A DNA stretch of 64,000 bases. It comes from Cystobacter ferrugineus. Lineage in GTDB: Bacteria; Myxococcota; Myxococcia; Myxococcales; Myxococcaceae. Below, piece by piece: positions 44,507 to 53,461 of the stretch (position 1 is the stretch's first letter; each line of letters opens with the position of its first letter). The notes beneath the pieces are model-generated. The model saw only the letters and a list, made by a program, of their open reading frames with translations. It was not told the origin of the DNA and searched no databases. A program made the position numbers and the translations under genes. The DNA is taken from NCBI RefSeq assembly GCF_001887355.1, contig NZ_MPIN01000001.1:547079-611078 (forward strand), written 5' to 3'.

Positions 44507-46110
44507 GAGTAGTGTTCCGTCAGGGTGGGAAGGCCGGGTTTCATGGGCACCTCGAGGGTGTCGAGCCTCGCGGTCACCTCTTGCACCTCCTCGAGCCGTG
44601 GCGGGCCGACATGGGGCAGGGGGTAGCGCACGGAGGCCTCACCAAAGCGATGGAAACACTCGAGGAAGGGGCCCTCGGGCGTTCCCCATTCGATGTATTC
44701 GTACCCGGCGCCGCCGTCCTGGCCACAGAGCGGGTGCTGCACCGCCCAGTTCGCGCTGACCGGCGAGGGCATTCCATACACGCCGCGCATCGTCCGCAGC
44801 GCTTCGAGCAGTTCCATCCGGCGCTCCTGCGTCTCCCCCAGGCCGAACAGGATCGCGCAGCCACAGTGGATGCCCTGCTCGCCCAGGAACTCCAGCGCCC
44901 GATGGATGCGCGACAACCAGGGGGCCTGCTTGCGGCCGAGATCCTTGCTCATGCCACCGATGGCCTCGGGGACCAGCGTCTCCACGCCGACGAACACATA
45001 GCGCAGGCCCACACCCGCCAGCCGTGCGAGCTGGGTCCGTCGGGTGAGGATTTGATCGATGGTCAATTGGGCACCGAAGACGATGTCGAGCGGCTCGGAC
45101 TCCAGCCGGTCCACGAACTGATCCACCAGCCGGGGACTTCCCCCCAGCATGACGGAATCCTCCACGAACGCGCTGGCGCCCCGGGCCGGATGATCCTCGT
45201 GGATGACCGTCACGGCCTCCACCAATTGACGGTGGAGCCGTTCGCTGGAGCTCGCGGGATCCCTCAACCCGCCCGTCACCGAGCTGCGCTCGCTGCAGAA
45301 CCCACAGTCATAGACGCAGCCGCGTCCGGTGTCGCTGAAGGCATGCGCCGTCACCCGCCCACCGAACACATCGAACCCGGCGATCGCGCCGAACATCCGC
45401 GAGGGCGAAGGCATCTGGCCGTAATCCATGCGTGTTCCGGTGCTGGGCAGCACACGCGGGGTGTTCTCCTCCAGCGCACCCGCGATCCAGCCTCCCGGAA
45501 TCCGGGCGTCGAGCCGATCCAGCAACGAGCGCGTCAGGTCCGTGCTTCCCTCGGCCTCGGCCGCGGCCACGGCCTCTCCCAGGGAGGCGATGAGGTATTC
45601 GCCGTCTCCCGCCACGACCAGGTCGAACACCCGCGCGATCCGCCCCGTGGCCATGAGCCGCAGCGGAGAGCTGGGATGATGGCGCACGTGCTCCGGCAGC
45701 CGCGCGGAGTGCTTCTCCAGGTACATCGACTCGCTGGCATGTCGGCCGCCCAGCACCACCACGACTTGATCTCCCAGGATCTCCTTGGCCAACGCGGCGC
45801 AGACCACCGCGCCCGGCAGACACAGTGTCATGGCTCCGAGCAGGAGGAGGTTGGGCCGCTCTCGCCGCAGCATCTCGGCGAACACGGGCATGTCGTCGAG
45901 CGAGTACATCAAGAGGGTCTGGGCGCGTCGCTGGGCGCGCGTCCCGGCCCAATTGCTGCTCGACCAGGCGCTCGATGGATCGAACGTGCGATGCGCCGCG
46001 TAGCGGCAGGCATTGAAGAGGCTCGCGGGATCCCGGCTGTTCAGCGCCCGGGAATCCTTCGCGCCCTTGATCCAGTCCGGGGCGGAGACGGCAATGACTC
46101 TCAGAGACAT
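44503..46110 (-). CDS. B12-binding-domain radical SAM enzyme
   Basis: A 535-residue enzyme. Residues 60-180 form a Rossmann-like cobalamin-binding domain (LLLLGAMTLCLPGAVVCAAL, VVVVLGGRHASES, VVAGDGEYLIASL). The radical SAM core has the cluster motif CxxxCxxC at Cys265, Cys269 and Cys272 (GRGCVYDCGFCSERS), with GVGLRYVFVGVETL downstream. Such enzymes often methylate unactivated carbon or phosphorus or rearrange carbon skeletons; the substrate is unknown. The gene is first in a three-gene operon with a PLP enzyme and an exporter. AGGAGGAG lies 10 nt before ATG 46110. Confidence 0.85.
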   Translation of the reverse strand: MSLRVIAVSAPDWIKGAKDSRALNSRDPASLFNACRYAAHRTFDPSSAWSSSNWAGTRAQRRAQTLLMYSLDDMPVFAEMLRRERPNLLLLGAMTLCLPGAVVCAALAKEILGDQVVVVLGGRHASESMYLEKHSARLPEHVRHHPSSPLRLMATGRIARVFDLVVAGDGEYLIASLGEAVAAAEAEGSTDLTRSLLDRLDARIPGGWIAGALEENTPRVLPSTGTRMDYGQMPSPSRMFGAIAGFDVFGGRVTAHAFSDTGRGCVYDCGFCSERSSVTGGLRDPASSSERLHRQLVEAVTVIHEDHPARGASAFVEDSVMLGGSPRLVDQFVDRLESEPLDIVFGAQLTIDQILTRRTQLARLAGVGLRYVFVGVETLVPEAIGGMSKDLGRKQAPWLSRIHRALEFLGEQGIHCGCAILFGLGETQERRMELLEALRTMRGVYGMPSPVSANWAVQHPLCGQDGGAGYEYIEWGTPEGPFLECFHRFGEASVRYPLPHVGPPRLEEVQEVTARLDTLEVPMKPGLPTLTEHYS

Positions 46111-46689
46111 GAGGCGGAACTCCTCCTTGGGCTCAAGGGAAAGGGGGAAGTGCTCACACGACGGAATCCACAACCCACGGCCGACAGCCGGGCTCACGGC
46201 GTTCCAACGCACACCCGTGGTGAATCACTCCCGCCTGGGACGTTCGCGCCGGTGTCGCCATCCAACTCCAGGGAACATCACGCAACCCGTTGATTCGAAT
46301 TTCACACTTCTGGACTCCTGGATACATGAACACCAGAAAATGTGAGAGGATTTGAAACGAGGTGCGGTACCTGGCCCCGGAGGCCGGGCGCGTCGCGTCC
46401 CGGTGTATGCCCGGGCCTGACTGGTAGCCGCGCGACGAGCCGGTGCGAAAGCCGGCGCCCTCCTTGCTCGCCCTCCAATCAGCCGTGGCGTCATCGAGTC
46501 ATGCGTGAGACGCCTGATGCTCCGCTCTCCTGTTCGACTCACGGTATTCCGCCACCGTCGCTCTTCTTGGGAAGTGAAACTGGCTGCCTTCTCCCGGATG
46601 GCGGATTGTGGCCCAATCTTTACGTCCTGGTCGTACGCGCCACGCTACATGACCCGCCGGTTGTCGCAGCCGAACGCCATGGGAGCGTC
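46111..46689. other. 580-bp divergent intergenic region with inverted repeat
   Basis: This gap serves the leftward radical SAM operon and the rightward repeat-protein gene. The only clear structure is an imperfect inverted repeat, TTCACACTTCTGG (46301-46313) against CCAGAAAATGTGAGA (46333-46347), in the most AT-rich part. I see no supported gene; the long frame from 46342 lacks start signals and homology before 46690. Confidence 0.4.
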
Positions 46690-48195
46690 ATGACCAGGAT
46701 TCAGCAGCCGCCCGTCCGGCGTAACTCGACCGGATCAGCCCCCACCACCACGCAGCGGGAGCCCCTTCGGAAGCGTGCCAACTCGATGCCGACCTCCGGG
46801 GTGGCATCCAGCAACGTCGCGCAAGCCACTGCGCTCATCGACGAACTGGGGGGCGATCATGCTGCCCGGAGGAACGAGGGCTCCGAGGCGAAGCCCTCGC
46901 AGGGGCGGCAGTCTCCCTCTGGCGATGGCTTCTCGACGCAGAATCAGGGCGGGCGGGCTTCGGGTTCTGGCGGGTCCTCTTCCCCAGTGTCGCTCACCCC
47001 GCCTCCTCCCCGGCCGAGTTCCGCGCCCCCTTCTTCCCGGCCGAATTCCGCGCCCGTTGTTCCCTTCCGGCCGAGTTCAGCGCCCCCTTCTTTCCAGCCG
47101 AGTTCAGCGCCTGGTCACATGGGTTCCCCGGCTGCGGCGTCCTCCTCCGCGTCCACCCATCAGGCCTCGGTTGCATCGTCCTCCTCCGCGTCCACCCATG
47201 AGGCCTCGGTTGCATCGTCCTCCTCCGCGTCCACCCATCAGGCCCCGGCGGAACCGGGTCCTTCCGCTCCCGCCGCGAACAGCCGGCCCGCGGGTCTGAA
47301 CTGGTTCAAGACTGGGCCGAAGACGGAGCCGAAAGCCGCTGAAACACAGGTCAAGAACGCCTCTCTTCAGGCCAATCTGATCGACAGCGCACCGCAGCCC
47401 CCCTCGGCGCGGCCTCCAGTCCCGAAATTTGGCCACGCGGAAGCCACCTTTACGCCCTTGGAGGTCGGGCATCGCGTGTCCGCCCAGGCGATGGAGGCCG
47501 GCAAGAAAGTTTCCGGCGACTCCGGGAAAGCGGAGGTCAAGGGGCAGGTGGGCTCCGCCACGCTTGGCTACAACGTCAACGTCAAGACGGGTGGAAAGGC
47601 ATTGGGTGCTCCGGAGGCCATGGAGATGTCCGGAGCCGAGCTGGAGATCGCACCCGCGCTCGTCGACGTCAGCCTGCTGAAGCTTCAGGGCAAGGTGGAG
47701 TCGCCCGAGGTCCGCCTTGGCAGCCTCTTTGGCAAGGAGCTGTACGGCAAGGCTTCCTTGGAAGGCGACTTCAGGGTCGGAGCCAACGCCGACCTCAAGA
47801 TGAGAGCCTACACGGACATCGATTCGAACGTCCTGGCCGAGGCCGAGGGCTTCGCCGGGGCCGAGGGGAACCTGAGGGCGAACCTCACCCTCATGACGAA
47901 GGACGCGGACGGCAAATCGCAAGAACTGGGCGCGCTCAAGCTCAGGACCGGGTATTTCGCTGGCATCAAGGGCAACGCGGGCGCCGGCGTCCTGCCGAGA
48001 ACGCCCCAGATGCTCCTCGGGCACGGGCCGACGCTCAGGGCCAATCTCGACACGACCCCCATGACCACGGCCGCTGTCGGGTCGGCACTCGGTTCCGTCC
48101 GTTCCTGGATGGGCAGCGGGAGCTCCGCGAGCGCTCAACCCCCGATCGATCTCGAGGCCCAGCGGCCCATGCCGGGAGCTTTTCCCCCCGGGTAA
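46690..48195 (+). CDS. Low-complexity Pro/Ser-rich protein with a beta-rich C-terminal domain, unknown function
   Basis: A 501-residue protein with no signal peptide or membrane span. Residues 1-95 are polar, 103-145 hold R-P-S-S-A-P type repeats, 150-187 are three copies of a 12-13-residue Ala/Ser/Thr/His repeat, and 240-450 form a regular beta-rich domain with alternating lysine and hydrophobic residues (GSATLGYNVNVKTGGKALGA, LRANLTLMTKDADGKSQELG). The C-terminal part resembles the structural domains of large secreted or phage-like proteins, but I cannot name a family. GGGAG precedes the ATG. A TPR gene follows after 55 bp. Confidence 0.65.
   Translation: MTRIQQPPVRRNSTGSAPTTTQREPLRKRANSMPTSGVASSNVAQATALIDELGGDHAARRNEGSEAKPSQGRQSPSGDGFSTQNQGGRASGSGGSSSPVSLTPPPPRPSSAPPSSRPNSAPVVPFRPSSAPPSFQPSSAPGHMGSPAAASSSASTHQASVASSSSASTHEASVASSSSASTHQAPAEPGPSAPAANSRPAGLNWFKTGPKTEPKAAETQVKNASLQANLIDSAPQPPSARPPVPKFGHAEATFTPLEVGHRVSAQAMEAGKKVSGDSGKAEVKGQVGSATLGYNVNVKTGGKALGAPEAMEMSGAELEIAPALVDVSLLKLQGKVESPEVRLGSLFGKELYGKASLEGDFRVGANADLKMRAYTDIDSNVLAEAEGFAGAEGNLRANLTLMTKDADGKSQELGALKLRTGYFAGIKGNAGAGVLPRTPQMLLGHGPTLRANLDTTPMTTAAVGSALGSVRSWMGSGSSASAQPPIDLEAQRPMPGAFPPG
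47137..47250 (+). repeat. Three in-frame copies of a 36-39-bp coding repeat
   Basis: The units run 47137-47172, 47173-47211 and 47212-47250 and encode ASSSASTHQASV, ASSSSASTHEASV and ASSSSASTHQAPA. Near-identity at the DNA level indicates recent slippage expansion within the gene at 46690-48195. Confidence 0.8.
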
Positions 48196-48250
48196 CGGCG
48201 GCCCTCTCCTCTGACAGCATTCACGAACCCGCTCCCCGCACCCACTGCCC

Positions 48251-49423
48251 ATGACACCCACGAAAGCAGGCGCCCAAGGCACGCGCCCCCTGCCACAGAC
48301 CCGGCCCGATGAGCTCATCCGGCAATGCCTCTCGACCCTGGCCAGCGAGCCGAAGGATGTTTCGAGCCTCGTCGGTCTGATGCAGGCCTGCTCGAGCCTG
48401 GGTGCTTGGGAGGAAGTGGCGTATACGGCGCGAAGAGTGCTGGCGGTGGTGCCAACGCACCCGGAGGCCCAGGCTCATCTGGCCATGTTGCAGGCCCTCG
48501 AGGGGGACGCCAAGGCCGTCGAGCGGCTCAAGTCGCTCGCCAGCCGTGCGGAGACCGGTTTCCATCCGAGGTTCGATCTGGGGATCGTCCTGGACTCCTT
48601 GACGGACACTGCCGGTGCGAAGGCCGCGTTCGAGTCAGCCCGGAAGGTCGAACCCCAGAACCCGCGGGCTCACTTCGAGCTCGGGAAGATCGCGCTCCAA
48701 GAGCAGGACTGGGCCACGGCGGTCACCCGTTTCCAGGAGGCCGCGCGGCTCGCGCCGCAGTCCGGTGCCCCCTGCTTGCTGCTCGCGCGCGCCCATGTGG
48801 GGCAGGGAAAGCTCGACCTCGCCGTCAAGGCGGCGGTCGAAGCGCACGAGCGGGAGCCCGCGTTGGTGGAGCCCCTCGAGGATCTCTACAGCTATCTGAT
48901 GGTGGGCGAGGACCTGGACCATGCGCGCAAGATCGTCCGCGAGCTGCGACGCCGGGCCCCCTCCAATACGGACTACCTTTACAAGGAAGCCATCCTGGAG
49001 GTGCGGAGCCGCCGGTATGACGAGGCCCGGCGGCTGCTGATGGAGTTGCTGCAACGGGTGCCGGAGTCATGGCAGGCCCGCCAGGCACTCGCGAAGGTCC
49101 ATGTCATTCAAGGCCGGAGGCCCGAGGCCTTGAAGTTGCTGGAAGAGGCCGTTGCCATCGCCCCCAAGGATCCCGCTCCCGCCAATGATCTGGCGCAACT
49201 GCTGATGCGCAGCCAGTCCCTCGCACGTGCACGCGAGGTTCTCCAGCGGGTGCTCGCCGAGTACCCGGACCATGCGGACACGCACCTCAACCTGGCGATT
49301 GCCCTGGCCCGGAGCGCCCGGGAGCCGGCACAGCGGCATGCCGAGAAGGCTCTGGAGCTCGGGTCTCCCGAGGTCCAGGAGCAAGCCAGGCGCCTTCTGG
49401 GGAAGCTCCGGGCCTCCGCTTGA
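48251..49423 (+). CDS. TPR repeat protein
   Basis: A 390-residue soluble protein made of about nine tetratricopeptide helix pairs, for example AHFELGKIALQEQDWATAVT, PCLLLARAHVGQGKLDLAVK and ARQALAKVHVIQGRRPEALK. It probably acts as a scaffold for other proteins. There is no signal peptide. The ATG at 48251 lacks a purine-rich site and the conserved part begins at DELIRQCLSTLAS. It lies in the same direction as the repeat protein, 55 bp after its stop, suggesting joint expression. It converges with the cyclic-nucleotide-binding gene. Confidence 0.8.
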   Translation: MTPTKAGAQGTRPLPQTRPDELIRQCLSTLASEPKDVSSLVGLMQACSSLGAWEEVAYTARRVLAVVPTHPEAQAHLAMLQALEGDAKAVERLKSLASRAETGFHPRFDLGIVLDSLTDTAGAKAAFESARKVEPQNPRAHFELGKIALQEQDWATAVTRFQEAARLAPQSGAPCLLLARAHVGQGKLDLAVKAAVEAHEREPALVEPLEDLYSYLMVGEDLDHARKIVRELRRRAPSNTDYLYKEAILEVRSRRYDEARRLLMELLQRVPESWQARQALAKVHVIQGRRPEALKLLEEAVAIAPKDPAPANDLAQLLMRSQSLARAREVLQRVLAEYPDHADTHLNLAIALARSAREPAQRHAEKALELGSPEVQEQARRLLGKLRASA

Positions 49424-49481
49424 GCGAGGGTTCAGGCTCGCACCGCGCGGCCTGTTCCTCGCGCCGGAACGCGGTGGAATC

Positions 49482-50639
49482 TCAGGTGCTCGGCGGCGCC
49501 TCCGCGCGCGCCGCGGTTTCCAGGAACAGCCTGGAGGAGTACAGCAGGCGCTCGTTGCCCATCCGTGAGAGTGCGTCGCACAACCCGCGCTGATCCATGA
49601 GGAACCGGTCGCAGCTTCCCCAGTCCAACCGCAGCAGCAGGCAGGTCGTCTCCGCGCGCACGGTGGCGGTGGCTGTCAGGCCGAGCATCAGGGAGATCTC
49701 CCCGAAGACGTCGCCTTCTTCCAGCGTCCGCAGGACCCTCTCGCTGCCGTCCGGGTGACGGTGCAGCACCTGGCACCGGCCCCGCAGCAGCAGGTACAGG
49801 CCATCCACCGGCTGGCCCTGTTCGAGCAGGATCGCCCCCTTCGCCCTGGCACGGAGCTGGAATTCACGGGCCAGGGTCGCCCTGCGCTCGGGAGGGAGGA
49901 GCCGGAAGAGCGGATTGCCACGGAGCACGTCACTCAGCAGGCGCTCATGGTGATAGGCTTTCAGCATCTCCGCCACGGAGGGATACTGCTGGGTGATCTG
50001 TTCCAGCCGCTCCCGTGACAGTTCCAGGACCGCCGTGCGCTCGAACGCCTTGACGCTCGCGAGCCTCGGCACACCGGAGAGGATGGACATCTCCCCGAAG
50101 AAATCGCCCTCGCCCAGGAAGGCAACCGTGCGCCGCCGCCCCGATGTCAGCGTCCGCACCACCTCCACGCTCCCCTCCACGATGGCGAACATCGAATCGC
50201 CCGGCTCTCCTTCCTCGACGATGGTCTCCCCGGAGTGGAACTCCCGCAGTTCCAGCGCCTCCATGACCGACAGGAACTCCTCTTCGCCGAGCTGCGCGAG
50301 CAGGGAGACGGGCTGCGAAGTTCCTCCCTCGTTCCAGCCCGTCTCGTGGGCCAGTCCCTGCTCCATGGGCATCGGCACGGAGGGCTCCGACGGAGCCAGG
50401 GGCTCCCTCTTCCGGACGTCGAGTTCCGCGAGCAGTCGCCGCGTCGGCGCATGAGCCGGCTCGAGCCGGAGGATGACCTTGCACAGGGCGATGGCGCGCA
50501 TCACCCATCCCCGCTGAGCCCACGCCTCCGCCAGGTACTCGTAATCCAAGAGCACCTCTTCCGGCTGCTCACTGGAAGAGCGTTGAACGGCCCCATCATT
50601 CAGCTCGCGCGACGTGTCGGACATGTTTCCCCCTGACAT
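49482..50639 (-). CDS. Double cyclic-nucleotide-binding-domain protein with N-terminal TPR-like segment
   Basis: About 385 residues. A short TPR-like stretch (EVLLDYEYLAEAWAQRGWVM) is followed by two cNMP-binding domains: the first near residues 118-225 (GETIVEEGEPGDSMFAIVEG, then the phosphate-binding GEGDFFGEMSILSG) and the second near 240-350 (GAILLEQGQPVDGLYLLLRG, then EEGDVFGEISLMLG). The phosphate cassette lacks the Arg of cAMP-binding proteins in both domains, reading SGVPRLASV and LGLTATATV. There is no DNA-binding or kinase domain. Related small proteins are abundant in myxobacteria. Start ATG at 50639 or 50624. Confidence 0.82.
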   Translation of the reverse strand: MSGGNMSDTSRELNDGAVQRSSSEQPEEVLLDYEYLAEAWAQRGWVMRAIALCKVILRLEPAHAPTRRLLAELDVRKREPLAPSEPSVPMPMEQGLAHETGWNEGGTSQPVSLLAQLGEEEFLSVMEALELREFHSGETIVEEGEPGDSMFAIVEGSVEVVRTLTSGRRRTVAFLGEGDFFGEMSILSGVPRLASVKAFERTAVLELSRERLEQITQQYPSVAEMLKAYHHERLLSDVLRGNPLFRLLPPERRATLAREFQLRARAKGAILLEQGQPVDGLYLLLRGRCQVLHRHPDGSERVLRTLEEGDVFGEISLMLGLTATATVRAETTCLLLRLDWGSCDRFLMDQRGLCDALSRMGNERLLYSSRLFLETAARAEAPPST

Positions 50640-50871
50640 GCTTGTTCCCCCGAACAGGGCGGTTCGTGATGACAAGCCCTGATAACCGACAGCGTGCTCG
50701 CTCTCCCGCCTCGTGTCTGTGAGCCAGTTCACAAGCCCGGCGAAAGTGCCGCCATTCCCCCCCGGGCCGGCTGGAGCGCATCCGACTTCTGTGTTCAACG
50801 GACGACATTGCCGTGGAAACACGGCGCTCACTCCCGCGGCTGGTCAGGCACGCGCCGTGGCCAGAGACCCA

Positions 50872-51729
50872 TCAAGCGCCTTTCCCCGACGCGGGCCGTT
50901 GGCGCGAGTTCCTGCGAATCAGCACCGCCAGGGTCGCGGCCATGCCGATTCCCACGAGCCACCACATCCGCAGGAAGCCGAAGACGTAGAAGCCGTAGCG
51001 CCGCGTCGCTGGATCGTACTTGAAGCACGAGAGCATGACCCGCTCGAGCGTGATTCCCGCCTTGCCTTGAGCGGCCTCGTTGATGGCCAGGCGCATGTCC
51101 ATGGCGGGGAAGTCGACGCCGTAGAGATAGCGGCTGACCGTCCCTTGCGGCGACAGGACCATCACCACCGCCGCGTGCGCGTACTGGTCGGAGGATTTGT
51201 CATACGCGTAGCCAAAGCCCACTGCGTCCGCCACCTTCTTCACCTGCTCTTGCGTGCCGGTGAGGAACCGCCACGGGGCCTGCTCGGGCTGACCCAGCTG
51301 CTGCAGGTAGCGCGCCCGCCACTTCGAGGCCTCCTCGGGCGTGTCACGCGGGTCGATGGAGAGGGTGATCGAATGGTAGTCCTTGCCCAGCTCGAGCTGG
51401 GTCTCGCTCAAGCTCTTGACGAGGCCCTTGAGCACCAGACTGCAGAGCTGGGGGCAACGGAAGTAGGCCAGGGAGAGCACTGTTGGGCGGTCCGGGGACA
51501 GCATTTGCCGGAGCGTGACGCGCCGACCGCTCTCGTCGATGAGCTCCGTGTCCAACGGAAGCGACTCGCCCAGCTTCTCGTCCACCCGGATCGCTTCGAG
51601 CGCCGAGGGTGGGGTGTTCAGCGCGGGCTCCGAGTGGGTCGGAGGACCAAACGCCTCGGCGCGTCTCGCGAGCAACAGCAGGAAGGCCAGGGCGAACAAG
51701 GCGGATGCGGGGCGGGATCGGCTCGACAA
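50872..51729 (-). CDS. SCO1/SenC-like copper-binding protein
   Basis: A 285-residue protein with a signal-like N-terminal hydrophobic stretch and a thioredoxin-like domain. The copper motif CxxxC is Cys92/Cys96 (YFRCPQLCSLVLKG) and the third ligand His185 lies in DQYAHAAVVMVLSPQG. The C-terminus has a hydrophobic span (WWLVGIGMAATLAVLI), so it is membrane anchored. SCO proteins insert Cu(A) into cytochrome oxidase or serve as redox signals. I choose TTG at 51729 because TGGAG lies 6 nt upstream; no cytochrome oxidase genes are nearby. Confidence 0.83.
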   Translation of the reverse strand: MSSRSRPASALFALAFLLLLARRAEAFGPPTHSEPALNTPPSALEAIRVDEKLGESLPLDTELIDESGRRVTLRQMLSPDRPTVLSLAYFRCPQLCSLVLKGLVKSLSETQLELGKDYHSITLSIDPRDTPEEASKWRARYLQQLGQPEQAPWRFLTGTQEQVKKVADAVGFGYAYDKSSDQYAHAAVVMVLSPQGTVSRYLYGVDFPAMDMRLAINEAAQGKAGITLERVMLSCFKYDPATRRYGFYVFGFLRMWWLVGIGMAATLAVLIRRNSRQRPASGKGA

Positions 51730-51920
51730 GACGGGCTCCACGAGGGGGAGGAGGCAGTTCCCCTGATGGTACAACCCGTGGTGCGTCCCATGCGGCTTCC
51801 TGGCCCGTCGCCCCGTCTCCCTCCAGTAGCAAGCCTTTTCCGGGTTATCGGCAGCCGCGTTCCGTCATCCGCGGGGTGGGAATGCAGGAACCTGCCCGTG
51901 AGGGGCCAGGCGCCGTGCAT

Positions 51921-52445
51921 CTACCTGCCCTTGCCGAGGGTCGATTCCGGGCGCTTGAACGTGCGGCTCATATGGCCCGCACCTTCCTGGTCTCCGCGCG
52001 CGAAGCCCCAGGAGTAACCGCCCGGTGGATTGCACAGGATTTCCCAGGCGTTGTCGTCCATGTCCCAGAAATAGAAGCAATAGGTGCCGTGCTGGACGAC
52101 TGGCTTCGTGATCTTCTTCAGGCCCCACTTCTCCGCGTCGCGCTTCACCACCGCGTAGGCCTCGTCGACGGCGGCCTCGTTCTCGACGTCGAGCCCATTG
52201 TGGTTGAGGAAGGGCATCTCCTTCGCGCGAGCCGAACCCTGCACGACCACGATGATCTGATCGCCGCCGAGCCGGGCCCAGAATGAGTTGTCCGACATCT
52301 GGACGGTCTCGAAGCCGAGGAACTCCTTGAAGAATCGCCGCGTGTGCTGGATGTCGCGGCACTCCAGTGTCGCGTGGCTGTAGAAGTTGAGTTTGAGCGT
52401 GGGCTCGACCTTCTCCTCTGACTCGCGATTGAGCATGGTGTCCAT
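51921..52445 (-). CDS. VOC (glyoxalase/dioxygenase fold) family protein
   Basis: A 174-residue metalloenzyme-fold protein. The first metal ligand is His in FYSHATLECRDIQHTRRFFK and the last is Glu in YCFYFWDMDDNAWEILCNPP, giving the typical VOC arrangement of two beta-alpha-beta-beta-beta units. Substrates in this family range from methylglyoxal to catechols and fosfomycin; nothing singles one out. Two ATGs (52445 and 52436) are close together and neither has a strong ribosome binding site. Confidence 0.8.
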   Translation of the reverse strand: MDTMLNRESEEKVEPTLKLNFYSHATLECRDIQHTRRFFKEFLGFETVQMSDNSFWARLGGDQIIVVVQGSARAKEMPFLNHNGLDVENEAAVDEAYAVVKRDAEKWGLKKITKPVVQHGTYCFYFWDMDDNAWEILCNPPGGYSWGFARGDQEGAGHMSRTFKRPESTLGKGR

Positions 52446-52527
52446 GTTCGAGGAAGATACAGGAACCCGGACATGGCGCGAGGGTGCTCCCAAGAAGGTG
52501 TCCAGGAGCGTGTCCGAGAACTCGCAA

Positions 52528-53196
52528 TCAGAAAGCTTCCATCCCGAAGCCAGCACCCCGCTCCGCGCGTGCGAGCAACTCGCGTACCTCCTCGTCGGAG
52601 GTCTGCGCGAAGTCCTCATAGAAGTGCCCTATGGCGTGGAAGGGCTCGGGCGTCAGGACGCACACCACCTCGTCGGCTTCGTCCCGGAACGAGGCGCACG
52701 TCCCCGGCGCCCCCACGGGGACCCCCACCACGAGGAGCCCCGGCTCCTGCTCGCGCAGGGCCAGGACGGCGGCCCGCATGGTGGAGCCGGTGGCCAGCCC
52801 GTCATCCACGAGGATGACCGTACGGCCCTGGATTCGCGGAGGGGGCCTGCCTCCCCGGAAGAGCCGCTCCCGCCGGGCCAACTCCCGCTCCTCCCGCGCG
52901 AGGACGCGCGCGACTTCCTCGTCCGAGATGTGCAACCCGCGCACGGTGTCCTCGTTGAGGACGCGGACGCCTCCGGTGGCGATGGCCCCCATCGCGAACT
53001 CCTCGTGCCCCGGCACTCCGAGCTTGCGCACCACGAATGCCTCCAGGGGCGCGTCCAAGGCCCGCGCCACTTCGAAGCCGACGGGAATGCCGCCGCGCGG
53101 AAGCGCCAGTACGAGGGAGTCACTCCGGCCGGCATACGCTCGGAGGTGCTCACCGAGTACGCGGCCTGCCTCGAAACGGTCCTGAAAACGTGCCAT
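52528..53196 (-). CDS. Phosphoribosyltransferase domain protein
   Basis: A 222-residue protein with a PRTase fold. The PRPP loop is VILVDDGLATGSTMRAA (125-141), the N-terminal part has LVLALPRGGIPVGFEVA and VVRKLGVPGHEEFAMGAI, typical of the stand-alone family often fused to or near dienelactone hydrolases. The base specificity is not evident. The C-terminus FHAIGHFYEDFAQTSDEEV is also family-typical. It is transcribed leftward, alone. Confidence 0.85.
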   Translation of the reverse strand: MARFQDRFEAGRVLGEHLRAYAGRSDSLVLALPRGGIPVGFEVARALDAPLEAFVVRKLGVPGHEEFAMGAIATGGVRVLNEDTVRGLHISDEEVARVLAREERELARRERLFRGGRPPPRIQGRTVILVDDGLATGSTMRAAVLALREQEPGLLVVGVPVGAPGTCASFRDEADEVVCVLTPEPFHAIGHFYEDFAQTSDEEVRELLARAERGAGFGMEAF

Positions 53197-53363
53197 GGAG
53201 GGTCCTTTGCCTGGGGCGGGGGAATGGATCTCAACCTACGCACGAGGCCGTGCCAGGGCTGGAAAACCCATCCGGTGCCGACTGCCGCCCTCTCTCCACG
53301 TGGGGAGGGCGAGGCTCCCTGCCTTGGCTGCTCCAATCCCAGCTCGTCACGCCGCGCGGCTCG

Positions 53364-53383
53364 CCCCCCCGTACCCGGGGGGG
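53364..53383. terminator. C7/G7 hairpin downstream of lysR
   Basis: Seven C (53364-53370) and seven G (53377-53383) form a stem with loop GTACCC in the 265-bp gap between the leftward lysR stop and the PRTase start. It could end the lysR transcript; no T-tract is visible. Confidence 0.4.
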
Positions 53384-53461
53384 TCTGCTCCGAGGCATGT
53401 GAGCGAGCTTCTGTTCCCCTCCGTCTGTGCTGCTGGCGAGGGGGCTGGCCAGGGGGACACC

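Noticed and set aside
47137..47250. CRISPR-like direct repeats
   Set aside because: The copies are contiguous, in frame and encode a Ser/Thr-rich peptide; there are no spacers and no cas genes.
49424..49481. Terminator between the convergent TPR and cNMP genes
   Set aside because: The inverted repeats are only 5 and 7 bp with long loops, not better than chance in this base composition.
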